Shown here: positions 35,441-43,680 of the stretch, piece by piece
Numbering within the stretch: the stretch's first letter is position 1
Layout of the letters: every line of letters begins with the position of its first letter
NCBI RefSeq assembly: GCF_021026295.1
Contig: NZ_JAJNDA010000001.1
Location: 124,001-188,000 of the forward strand
Length of the DNA: 64,000 nt
Direction of reading: 5' to 3'
Source: Actinomycetospora soli
GTDB taxonomy: Bacteria; Actinomycetota; Actinomycetes; Mycobacteriales; Pseudonocardiaceae
Notes under the pieces: generated by a model
Seen by the model: the letters and a program-made list of their open reading frames with translations, nothing else
Database searches by the model: none
Told to the model about the DNA's origin: nothing
Translations under genes and position numbers: made by a program

Positions 35441-36628
35441 TCACGAAGGCAGGGCCGCCGCCATCCGCTCCAGCGCCTCGGCCAGGACCGGGCGGGCCGT
35501 CGCCAGGGTCAGCCGCATGCCGCCCGGTCCGCCGCAGAGTGCGCCGTCGGTCATGACGACCCCCGCCTCCCGCGCGAAGAACGCCGACGCCGGCTCGTCG
35601 AGCCCGAGCCCGGACGCGTCGAGCCACGCGAGGTAGGTGCCCTCCGGGACCACCGCGTCGACCCCGGGCAGGGACGCCTCGCGCAGCAGGGCGCGGTTGC
35701 CGTCGAGGTAGGACAGGACGTCGTCGAGCCACGGGCGGCCGTGGGTGTAGGCGGCCGTCGTGGCCAGCACCCCGGGCGTCGCGGTGCTGTGCTCGGCGAG
35801 GTAGCCGTGCTCGGCCCAGGTCGCCGCGTCGTCGCTGTTCGAGAGGATCACCTGGCCGCACTTGAGGCCCGGGAGGTTCCACGCCTTCGACGCCGAGGTC
35901 GCGGTGATCGCGTGTGCGGCGGTCACGTCCGACAGCGACGCGTACGGCACGTGGGCCCGTCCGTCGAAGGTCAGCGGGGCGTGGATCTCGTCCGCGAACA
36001 CCCGCGCGCCGTGCCGCTCCACGACCTCCGCCACGCCCGCCAGCTCCTCGGCGGTGAACAAGCGCCCGGTCGGGTTGTGCGGGTTGGTCAGCACGAGCAA
36101 CCGCGACCCCGACGAGGTGAACGCCGCGTCCAGCGCCTCGAGGTCGAGCGCGAACGGGTCGGTGGTCATCGGTACCGGCACCATCTCGCGCCCGAGCCGC
36201 CCCGGCACCGTCAGGAACGGCATGTACGCGGGCATCGGCAGCAGGACCGGGCTGCCGGGCGGGGTGAAGTGCTCGATGGTCGCCACGAGCGCGGTCATGA
36301 CGTCGGGTACCGGCCGGATCCGCGCCGGGTCGACCGTCCAGCCGAAGCGGTCGGTCCAGAACGCCGAGCACGCCGCCGCCATGTCGGCGACCCACGCGTC
36401 GGCGAGGTAGCCGACGCGGGAGGCGTCGACGCTCGCGCGGACCGCGTCGGCGACCGGGCCCGCCGTCGGGAAATCCATCTCGGCGACGAACGCGCCGATC
36501 AACCCGCGGCCGTGACGGTCGGTGCCGCCGGCCACGCCCTGGCCCGACCACTTCCACGTGCCGCCCGCCCGCATCACGTCGGCGGTCAGGGCGTCGAACC
36601 GGTGCGCCATCGCTCCATGATCGCCCAT
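35441..36628 (-). CDS. PatB/MalY-type PLP-dependent C-S lyase (aminotransferase class I/II fold)
   Basis: 395 aa. The PatB family is indicated by HRFDALTADVMR near the start, FVAEMDFPTAGPV, TNPHNPTGRLF, the PLP-binding Asp in VFADEIHAPLTF and the Schiff-base Lys in TATSASKAWNLPGLKCG. Likely cystathionine beta-lyase activity (cystathionine to homocysteine in methionine synthesis, or cysteine conjugate cleavage). ATG 36628 lies 10 nt after the pyk stop; ATG 36610 (MAHRFDAL) is also plausible. Probably co-transcribed with pyk. Confidence 0.9.
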   Translation of the reverse strand: MGDHGAMAHRFDALTADVMRAGGTWKWSGQGVAGGTDRHGRGLIGAFVAEMDFPTAGPVADAVRASVDASRVGYLADAWVADMAAACSAFWTDRFGWTVDPARIRPVPDVMTALVATIEHFTPPGSPVLLPMPAYMPFLTVPGRLGREMVPVPMTTDPFALDLEALDAAFTSSGSRLLVLTNPHNPTGRLFTAEELAGVAEVVERHGARVFADEIHAPLTFDGRAHVPYASLSDVTAAHAITATSASKAWNLPGLKCGQVILSNSDDAATWAEHGYLAEHSTATPGVLATTAAYTHGRPWLDDVLSYLDGNRALLREASLPGVDAVVPEGTYLAWLDASGLGLDEPASAFFAREAGVVMTDGALCGGPGGMRLTLATARPVLAEALERMAAALPS

Positions 36629-36638
36629 GCCGGGGGAC

Positions 36639-38057
36639 CTAGTGCGTGTCCTCCCCCAGCCGGTGCACGCGGATCAGGTTGGTCTTGCCGGCCTGCCCGG
36701 GCGGCGAGCCGGCGACGATGACGACGAGCTCGCCCGGCGCGAAGCGGCCGATCTGCAGGATGGAGGCGTCGACGCGGGCGATCATCGCGTCGGTGGTCTC
36801 CTCCCACGGCACGAGGAAGGTCTCGACGCCCCAGGACAGGGACAGCTGCGAGCGGATCGCCGGCACCGGGGTGAAGGCGAGCACGGGCAGGCGGGTGTGC
36901 AGCCGGGCGAGGCGGCGCACGGTGTCGCCGGAGCGCGTGAAGGCGACGAGCGCGCGGGCGTTGAGGCGCTCGCCGATGTCGCGGGCCGCGGTCGTCACCA
37001 CGCCCCGCTGGGTGCGCGGCACGTGCTGGATCGCCGGGACCGACGCCGGCCCGGACTCGACCGCCTCGACGATGCGCGACATCGTCTGCACCGTCTCGAT
37101 CGGGTAGTCGCCGACCGAGGTCTCGCCGGACAGCATCACCGCGTCCGCACCGTCGAGGACGGCGTTCGCGACGTCGCTCGCCTCGGCGCGGGTCGGGCGG
37201 AAGTTGTGGATCATCGACTCGAGCATCTGCGTCGCGACGATCACCGGCTTGGCGTTCTCGCGCGCGATCTGCACGGCGCGCTTCTGCACCAGCGGGACGT
37301 CCTCGAGCGCGAGCTCCACGCCGAGGTCGCCGCGCGCGACCATCACCGCGTCGAACGCGAGCACGATCGCCTCGAGCGCGTCGACCGCCTCGGGCTTCTC
37401 CAGCTTCGCGATCACGGGCAGGCGGCACTCGTACTCGTCCATGATCTTGTGCACGAGCTCGGCGTCGGCAGGTGAGCGCACGAACGACAGCGCGATCATG
37501 TCGACGCGCAGGCCGAGGGCGAAGCGCAGGTCGGCCTCGTCCTTCTCGCTCATGGCCGGGACCGATACCACGGTGCCCGGCAGCGAGATGCCCTTGTTGT
37601 CCGAGACCCGCCCGCCCTCGACGACCCGGCAGACCACGTCGCGACCCTCGACGGCGGTCACCTCGACCGAGACGTTGCCGTCGTCGATCAGCAGCGCCTC
37701 GCCGGGGCGCACGTCGTCCGCGAGGCCCTTGTAGGTGGTGGACACGCGGTCGTGCGTGCCGGCGACGTCCTCGGTGGTGATCCGGACGGTCTCGCCGGTG
37801 GCCCACGTCTGGGGCCCGTCGGTGAAGCGGCCGAGCCGGATCTTCGGGCCCTGCAGGTCGGCCAGGATGCCGACCGCGCGCCCCTCGGCGTCGGCGGCCT
37901 CGCGCACGCGGCGGTAGACCTCCGCGTGCTGCGCGTGCTCACCGTGGGAGAAGTTGAGCCGCGCGACGTCCATCCCGGCCCGGACGAGGGCGCGGATCCG
38001 CTCCGGGGACGACGTCGACGGGCCCAGCGTGCAGACGATCTTCGCGCGACGGCTCAC
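36639..38057 (-). CDS. pyk: Pyruvate kinase
   Basis: 472 aa. Converts phosphoenolpyruvate and ADP to pyruvate and ATP. Visible: RRAKIVCTLGPSTSSPERI, NFSHGEH, substrate-lobe IAKLEKPEAVDALEAI, the signature VARGDLGVEL, ATQMLESM and the C-terminal regulatory domain RSGDTVRRLARLHTRLPVLA. GTG 38057 is leaderless: TAGGCT on the minus strand (38065-38070) is 7 nt upstream. Confidence 0.97.
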   Translation of the reverse strand: MSRRAKIVCTLGPSTSSPERIRALVRAGMDVARLNFSHGEHAQHAEVYRRVREAADAEGRAVGILADLQGPKIRLGRFTDGPQTWATGETVRITTEDVAGTHDRVSTTYKGLADDVRPGEALLIDDGNVSVEVTAVEGRDVVCRVVEGGRVSDNKGISLPGTVVSVPAMSEKDEADLRFALGLRVDMIALSFVRSPADAELVHKIMDEYECRLPVIAKLEKPEAVDALEAIVLAFDAVMVARGDLGVELALEDVPLVQKRAVQIARENAKPVIVATQMLESMIHNFRPTRAEASDVANAVLDGADAVMLSGETSVGDYPIETVQTMSRIVEAVESGPASVPAIQHVPRTQRGVVTTAARDIGERLNARALVAFTRSGDTVRRLARLHTRLPVLAFTPVPAIRSQLSLSWGVETFLVPWEETTDAMIARVDASILQIGRFAPGELVVIVAGSPPGQAGKTNLIRVHRLGEDTH

Positions 38058-38110
38058 GGGGGTCAGCCTACGCCGCTCTGCACCGATCCAGTAGGCCAGG
38101 ACACCGAGCT

Positions 38111-38125
38111 TTCCCGACGACGGGT
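38111..38125 (+). repeat. Copy of dispersed 15-bp motif
   Basis: Exact TTCCCGACGACGGGT in the divergent promoter region of pyk and the AI-2E-family gene (178-bp gap). Confidence 0.85.
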
Positions 38126-38235
38126 CGCCCGGCGGCCGTCGTCCGTCGCCGACGTGGACGGCGGGCGAACCCGCCCGGAACGTCGTCCGCACGGTCGTCC
38201 GGCCCCGCGACCAGCGCAGGTCTACCGTGACGCCC

Positions 38236-39534
38236 GTGACGGCGCAGCGCGGTTCCGAGCCCGGCGCCCCCGAAGTGGTGGGTGACCGGCTCACGGATCC
38301 GGCTGCCGGTCGGGCCACGACGGCCGCGCCGGACGTGGCGCCCGGGCCCGTGAAGCCGGCGCGGCAGCGCTGGACGATCCCGCACGGTCTCGACGTCGCC
38401 GCCGGGCTCGCCTGGCGGGTGGTGCTCATCGCGGCCGCCGTGGCCTGCCTGATCTACGTGGCGAGCACGCTGTCGGTCGTCCTCATCCCCGTGGTGCTCG
38501 CGCTCATCCTGGCCTCGCTGCTCGCACCCGAGGCGCACCTGATGAGCTCGCGGATCCGGTGGCTCCCGCACGCCGTGGCCACCGCGATCGTCATCATCGC
38601 GGGGCTCGCCGTCGTCGGGGGCGTGTTCACCGGCGTGGTCTACGCGTTCATCTCCGGGCTGCCCGAGCTGACCAGCGCCTTCACCGGCAGCCTCGCCGAG
38701 ATCCAGAACTGGGTGCGCACCGGCCCGCTCGGGCTGAACAACCAGCAGTTCGCCCAGCTCGGTGACCAGATCCTGAGCAGCATCCAGCAGAGCCAGGCCA
38801 CGATCGCGGCCAGTGCGCTCGGGGCCGTCGGCACCGTCGGCGAGCTGTTCACCGAGGGCCTGCTCGCCCTGTTCACCCTGATCTTCCTCATCCACGACGG
38901 CGGGTTGATCTGGCGTTTCCTGCTCCGCGGGGTCCCGCGGGCGGTGCGCAACCGCGCCGACGTCGCCGGCCGGCGCGCGTTCGCCTCCCTGGTCGGCTAC
39001 ACCCGGGCGATCATCGTCGTGGCGTTCATCGACGCGGTGACGGCGGGCATCGGGCTGTGGCTCATCGGCGTCCCGCTGGCCGTGCCGCTGGCCGCGCTGA
39101 TCTTCTTCGGCGCGTTCGTGCCCACCCTCGGTGCCGTGGTCTCCGGGGCCGTCGCGGCGCTGGTCGCCCTCGTCAGCGGCGGCATCACCGACGCGCTGCT
39201 CGTCGTCCTGCTCCTGCTCGCGGTGCAGAACCTCGAGGGCTACATCCTGCAGCCGCTGTTCCTCGGCAAGTCGATCAAGCTGCACCCGCTGGCGGTCGTG
39301 CTGCCGATCGCGTGCGGGCTCGTCGTCGCCGGCATCCCGGGGGCGCTGCTCGCCGTGCCGCTGGTGACCGTGATCGACAACGGCGTCCGCTCGCTGACCC
39401 GGCGCTCCGACGCCGACGTCGACCCGGCGACGGTCAACCCGCTCGACCCGCGCAGCGCCCGCCCGGAGTTCGGCGCGGATCCGGCCGTGAACGTGGTCCC
39501 CGAGGAGGAGCCCGCCCTAGGCTCCCGGTCATGA
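38236..39534 (+). CDS. AI-2E transporter (PerM/YdiK) family membrane protein
   Basis: 432 aa. A long disordered N-terminus (about 50 residues), then seven to eight helices with the AI-2E family's amphipathic middle (PELTSAFTGSLAEIQNWV) and the C-terminal signature PLAALIFFGAFVPTLGAVVSG, then LHPLAVVLPIACGLVVAGIPGALL. Exporter or channel of uncertain substrate; some members export autoinducer-2, others act as Na+/H+ antiporters. GTG 38236 is leaderless (TACCGT, 38223-38228, 7 nt); GTG 38227 overlaps that -10. Confidence 0.9.
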   Translation: MTAQRGSEPGAPEVVGDRLTDPAAGRATTAAPDVAPGPVKPARQRWTIPHGLDVAAGLAWRVVLIAAAVACLIYVASTLSVVLIPVVLALILASLLAPEAHLMSSRIRWLPHAVATAIVIIAGLAVVGGVFTGVVYAFISGLPELTSAFTGSLAEIQNWVRTGPLGLNNQQFAQLGDQILSSIQQSQATIAASALGAVGTVGELFTEGLLALFTLIFLIHDGGLIWRFLLRGVPRAVRNRADVAGRRAFASLVGYTRAIIVVAFIDAVTAGIGLWLIGVPLAVPLAALIFFGAFVPTLGAVVSGAVAALVALVSGGITDALLVVLLLLAVQNLEGYILQPLFLGKSIKLHPLAVVLPIACGLVVAGIPGALLAVPLVTVIDNGVRSLTRRSDADVDPATVNPLDPRSARPEFGADPAVNVVPEEEPALGSRS

Positions 39535-39782
39535 CCTTGGTCGTGGCCTCGCGGTTCACCTGGAGCGACTACCCCGGGCTGCGGCCCGGCCGGGTCTACG
39601 CCGGGAAGCCCGACCTGTTCCGTCGGCCCTCCGGCGACGTCCACCTCCTCGCGGACGCGGACGCCACCGCCACCGTGTGCGGCCTGCCGCGGGCCGACTT
39701 CCCCCACGAGTTCGCGACCGCCGACGCGATGGTGAAGGCGACCCCGTGCCCGGAGTGCGGCCTGGGGTCACCTACCCCGTGA
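39531..39782 (+). CDS. Small Cys-containing hypothetical protein
   Basis: 83 aa, not recognised. Pattern: a hydrophobic/aromatic start (FTWSDYPGLRPGRVYAGKPDLFRR), one Cys in TVCGLPRADFPHEF and a C-terminal CPECG pair, which together could hold a metal or sit near a zinc ribbon. ATG 39531 overlaps the AI-2E-family stop (ATGA) but also has its own TAGGCT -10 at 39518-39523, exactly 7 nt upstream, so it may be expressed both ways. The 3' end overlaps the convergent acyl-CoA dehydrogenase by 11 bp. Confidence 0.68.
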   Translation: MTLVVASRFTWSDYPGLRPGRVYAGKPDLFRRPSGDVHLLADADATATVCGLPRADFPHEFATADAMVKATPCPECGLGSPTP

Positions 39783-41001
39783 CGTCCCGCCCGATGAGCT
39801 GCCGGGCGATGATCCAGTTCTGCAGCTCGTTGGCGCCCTCGAAGATCTCGAGGATCTTCGCGTCGCGGTACATCTCCTCGAGGCGCACCGACTCCCCCGA
39901 CTCCGAGACCTGCCGGGCGAACCCGACGACGCCGTGGATCTGGATGGCCTCGCGCACGATGTCGTTGGCCAGCCGGGTGCCGGCCTCCTTGGCCATCGCG
40001 GCCTCGGGCATCGCGGTCCGGTCGCCGCGGTCGAGCAGCGTCGCCGCCTTCTGGTAGAGCGTCCGGGCGCTCTCGATCTCGGTGGCGCGGCGGGCCATGG
40101 TGAACTGCCAGTGCTGCATCGCCCCGAGCGGGCCGCCGAACGCGTGCCGCGTGCGCAGCCGCTCCACCGCCAGGTCCAGCGCCGCCTGCGCCACCCCGAC
40201 CCCGGCGGCGCCGATCCCGATCCGGCCGCGCACCAGCGACCCCAGCGCGACGCCGAGGCCGTTGCCCCACTCCCCGAGCAGGTTGGCCGCCGGCACGTGC
40301 ACGTCGTCGAACACGATGTCCGCGGTGATCTGTCCGCGGTGGCCCATCTTCAGGTCCGGCTCGCCGATCCGGACCCCGGGCGAGCGCAGGTCGACCAGCA
40401 GCATCGCGGCCCGGTCGGTGTCCTCCGCGCGCACCAGCACCGACACCCAGCCCGCGACGACGCTGTTGGTGATCCACCGCTTGCGGCCGGTCACCGTGAA
40501 GCCGCCGTCGACCCGGGTCGCGACCGTCGACATGCGCTCCGCGGTCAGGTCCGAGCTGGTGTCGGGCTCCGTGGTCGCGAACGAGAACGACGTCTCGCCC
40601 GAGGTCAGCTGCGGGATCAGCTGCTCCCGCAGCTCGCTCGAGGCGTGCGCGAGGGTCTGCGGGACCAGCAGGCACTGCCCGTCGTAGACCCCCGCCATCG
40701 ACGAGGAGTGGTAGGCGATCTCCTCGGTCACCGTGCACGTCGCGAGCATCGGGAACTCCAGCCCCGGCCCGAACGGCTCGGCGAACGGGACCGCGAACAG
40801 CCCCTCCCCCGCGAGGCCCCGGAACGCCTCCCACGGGAACGAGTCGCGGGACTCCTCCCGCGCCCCGATCTCGCGCGCCACCGGCGCCAGGTGCTTCTCC
40901 ACGGCGACCCGCGCGCGGGCCCGCAGGTCGACGGTCTCGTCCGGCAGCCAGACGTCGTGAATCATGCGCTCCTGGGTGCGCGGCACGGCGGGAGAGGTCA
41001 T
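39772..41001 (-). CDS. Acyl-CoA dehydrogenase
   Basis: 409 aa. FAD-dependent alpha,beta-dehydrogenation of an acyl-CoA. Shows the FAD/substrate segments FSFATTEPDTSSDL and GRKRWITNS, FDDVHVPAANLLGEWGNG, the RTRHAFGGPLGAMQHWQF signature and the catalytic-base region AKILEIFEGANELQNWIIAR. ATG 41001. It lies 79 bp downstream of the enoyl-CoA hydratase gene on the same strand, consistent with a beta-oxidation or branched-chain/aromatic acid degradation cluster. Confidence 0.95.
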   Translation of the reverse strand: MTSPAVPRTQERMIHDVWLPDETVDLRARARVAVEKHLAPVAREIGAREESRDSFPWEAFRGLAGEGLFAVPFAEPFGPGLEFPMLATCTVTEEIAYHSSSMAGVYDGQCLLVPQTLAHASSELREQLIPQLTSGETSFSFATTEPDTSSDLTAERMSTVATRVDGGFTVTGRKRWITNSVVAGWVSVLVRAEDTDRAAMLLVDLRSPGVRIGEPDLKMGHRGQITADIVFDDVHVPAANLLGEWGNGLGVALGSLVRGRIGIGAAGVGVAQAALDLAVERLRTRHAFGGPLGAMQHWQFTMARRATEIESARTLYQKAATLLDRGDRTAMPEAAMAKEAGTRLANDIVREAIQIHGVVGFARQVSESGESVRLEEMYRDAKILEIFEGANELQNWIIARQLIGRDVTG

Positions 41002-41080
41002 GGACGCTGGATAGCAGAGCCCTCGGGGCCGGTCCCACGGATCGGACCGAAGGGGGCACCGGTCTCCCCCTCAGGTGCGG

Positions 41081-41864
<784 letters not shown>

Positions 41865-41878
<14 letters not shown>

Positions 41879-42071
41879 CCGTGCCTCCTCGCACGTCGGT
41901 GAACCGACCCGCCGCGACGTCGTCGACCGCCTGTGCGGTCGCCCGGTCGTGAATCTTCTTCCCCGTCGCGATCACCGGCAGCGCGTCGGCCGCCGCGACC
42001 CCCGCGGCGAGCCCGGCGAAGGAGTGCTCGACCGAGCGCCGGTGGGCGGTCGGGTCGTCGGTGTCGCTCAT
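41865..42071 (-). CDS. Small protein nested in the SDR-ECH operon
   Basis: 68 aa, not recognised. Overlaps the SDR stop by 4 bp (ATGA) and the enoyl-CoA hydratase start by 14 bp. The sequence is soluble and mostly helical, with RRSVEHSFAGLAAGVAAAD and GKKIHDRATAQAVDDVAAG. Retained coding between two overlapping genes suggests it is translated; an accessory factor of the acyl-CoA cluster is a guess from position only. Confidence 0.6.
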
Positions 42072-42808
42072 GACATCGTCATCCCGCCGCTGACGCTCAC
42101 CGTCTGCCCGGTGACGAAGCCGGCCTCGTCGGAGGCCAGGAACGAGACCATCGGCGCGAGGTCGGTGGGCTGGGCGAGCCGGCGCATCGGGATGGCCTTG
42201 ACCAGCGCGTCGCGCAGCCGGTCGTTGCCCTCGACGACGGAGGCGAACAGCGCGGTGTCGGTCGGGCCCGGACAGACGCAGTTGGCGCGCACCTGGTGGC
42301 GGGCCGTCTCGCGGGCGATCGTCTTGGTGAACGCGATGATCCCGCCCTTCGCCGCGGAGTACACCGCCTCCCCGGACGACCCGACCCGCCCGGCGTCCGA
42401 GCCCAGGTTGATGATCGAGCCGCGCCGCTGCGCGATCATGGTCGGCAGCGCCGCGTGGCAGGTGTTGAGGACACCGACGAGGTTGATCCCGATGATGCGG
42501 CCCCACTGGTCGGGGTCGGAGTCGACGAACGGCCCGACGACGTCGAAGCCCGCGTTGTTGACCAGCACGTCGATCCGGCCGTGCTGCTCGAGCACCTGCG
42601 CCACCAGCGCGTCCACCGACGCCCGGTCGCTGACGTCGGCCGCGACGCCGAGGCCTCCGACGACGGCCGCCGTGTCCTTCGCCGTGCCCTCGTCGACGTC
42701 GGTCGCCACCACCGTGGCGCCCTCGGCCGCCAACGTCTCCGCGATCGCCCGGCCGATGCCGCGCCCGGCGCCGGTCACGATCGCGACGTTCCCGTCGTGC
42801 CGTCCCAT
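42068..42808 (-). CDS. Short-chain dehydrogenase/reductase (SDR), FabG-like
   Basis: 246 aa. The cofactor site is TGAGRGIGRAIAE, with an Asp-terminated second strand (VVATDVDEG) that favours NAD(H). Then NNAGF, the catalytic Ser in IINLGSDAGR (shifted) and the Tyr/Lys pair in AVYSAAKGGIIAFTK, ending DEAGFVTGQTVSVSGG. Probably a 3-hydroxyacyl-CoA dehydrogenase-type step beside the enoyl-CoA hydratase. ATG 42808 has GGGAGG upstream. It is read in frame with an upstream acyl-CoA-dehydrogenase remnant. Confidence 0.93.
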   Translation of the reverse strand: MGRHDGNVAIVTGAGRGIGRAIAETLAAEGATVVATDVDEGTAKDTAAVVGGLGVAADVSDRASVDALVAQVLEQHGRIDVLVNNAGFDVVGPFVDSDPDQWGRIIGINLVGVLNTCHAALPTMIAQRRGSIINLGSDAGRVGSSGEAVYSAAKGGIIAFTKTIARETARHQVRANCVCPGPTDTALFASVVEGNDRLRDALVKAIPMRRLAQPTDLAPMVSFLASDEAGFVTGQTVSVSGGMTMS

Positions 42809-42937
42809 CGTGGGTCCTCCCTGGGGTGCGAGTGCTCGGCCGACGCGCTTCCGGGCGAGGGCGAGCTCGATGGTCTGGGCGGTGCCGTCGCCGATCTGCA
42901 GACCGAGGACGTCGCGCATGCGCTGGTCGAAGGGCAG
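42809..42937 (-). pseudogene. C-terminal remnant of an acyl-CoA dehydrogenase
   Basis: About 43 codons reading LPFDQRMRDVLGLQIGDGT, then AQTIELALARKRVGRALAP, match the last helices of acyl-CoA dehydrogenases (R-D-...-LQIGDGTA-Q...-AR...-GR). No N-terminal or central part is present upstream (the TetR gene follows), and the frame runs without a stop into the SDR. Interpreted as what is left of a deleted dehydrogenase gene in the same operon. Confidence 0.65.
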
Positions 42938-43002
42938 CTCGGGTCGGGAGGTCCATCGTCGGCCTCCGTCGTGGCGCTGACGAACGTGCCGAAGTTCGAC
43001 CT

Positions 43003-43023
43003 GAGAGTCAAGACTTGTCTCTC
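43003..43023. promoter_or_regulatory. Inverted-repeat operator upstream of TetR gene
   Basis: 21-bp dyad: GAGAG-N-CAAG-N-CTTG-N-CTCTC, all 9 bp of the arms matching. It lies 5 bp upstream of the TetR -10 (TAGGCT, 43028-43033), between it and the divergent SDR operon. Size and place fit autorepression by the adjacent TetR protein and control of the acyl-CoA operon. Confidence 0.75.
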
Positions 43024-43040
43024 CGGTTAGGCTCACCGGC

Positions 43041-43649
43041 GTGAACCGGGTCCAGCGCAAGCGCGACGAGCGCGTGCGGCGCATCGTGGCGGTCGCGGCC
43101 GAGGTGTTCGGGGAGCGCGGCTACGAGGCGACGTCGCTCGAGGAGGTCGCCGAGCGCCTCGACGTCACGAAGGGCTCGCTCTACTACTACTTCGCCGGGA
43201 AGGACGAGCTGGCGACGGCGGCGATCGAGACGCTCGGGACCGACTGGACGGAGCGGCTCGAGGCGCTCGCGCGCACGCTCGCGGACGTGCCGCGCCCCGA
43301 ACGGCTGCGGGCCCTGCTCCGCGAGCACATCGCGATCGCGGTGCACGAGTACCCGGCGGCCCTGCGGCTGTTCCTGGTCCCCGACTCCTGGCCGACCGCG
43401 CTCCGCGACCGCATCCGGGAGCTGCGGCGGCGCCACGACCTGGTGTTCCGCCGGGAGATCACCGCGGGTGTGGCGGCGGGCGACTTCGCGGTCGTCTCGG
43501 TCGACGCCACCCTGCAGGCCATGCACGCGACGATGAGCCAGGCCCCGCTGTGGTGCTCGCACCTCGCCGCGGAGGCGCAGGAGCGGGCGATCGACGACCT
43601 GGCCGCGGTGCTGTGCAAGCTTGCCGGTGAGCAGAAAGGGTCGCTATAG
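43041..43649 (+). CDS. TetR-family regulator of the acyl-CoA cluster
   Basis: 202 aa. The helix-turn-helix is TSLEEVAERLDVTKGSLYYYFAGKDEL (residues 30-57 region), typical of KstR2/FadR-like TetR proteins that respond to acyl-CoA ligands; a TetR_C_33-like core follows. GTG 43041 is leaderless (TAGGCT 7 nt upstream). The 21-bp operator just upstream, in the divergent gap with the SDR operon, is its likely target. The stop codon lies in the centre of a 40-bp palindrome. Confidence 0.93.
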   Translation: MNRVQRKRDERVRRIVAVAAEVFGERGYEATSLEEVAERLDVTKGSLYYYFAGKDELATAAIETLGTDWTERLEALARTLADVPRPERLRALLREHIAIAVHEYPAALRLFLVPDSWPTALRDRIRELRRRHDLVFRREITAGVAAGDFAVVSVDATLQAMHATMSQAPLWCSHLAAEAQERAIDDLAAVLCKLAGEQKGSL

Positions 43650-43666
43650 CGACCCTTTCTGCTCAC
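43627..43666. terminator. Perfect 40-bp palindrome between convergent TetR and rel genes
   Basis: Bases 43627-43646 are the exact reverse complement of 43647-43666 (arm starts GTGAGCAGAAAGGG). The A-run and T-run in the arms would give a hairpin with U-rich flank in both directions. The TetR stop TAG is at 43647-43649, the first bases of the second arm. Likely bidirectional terminator serving TetR and rel. Confidence 0.9.
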
Positions 43667-43680
43667 GAGGCGAAGCCACC

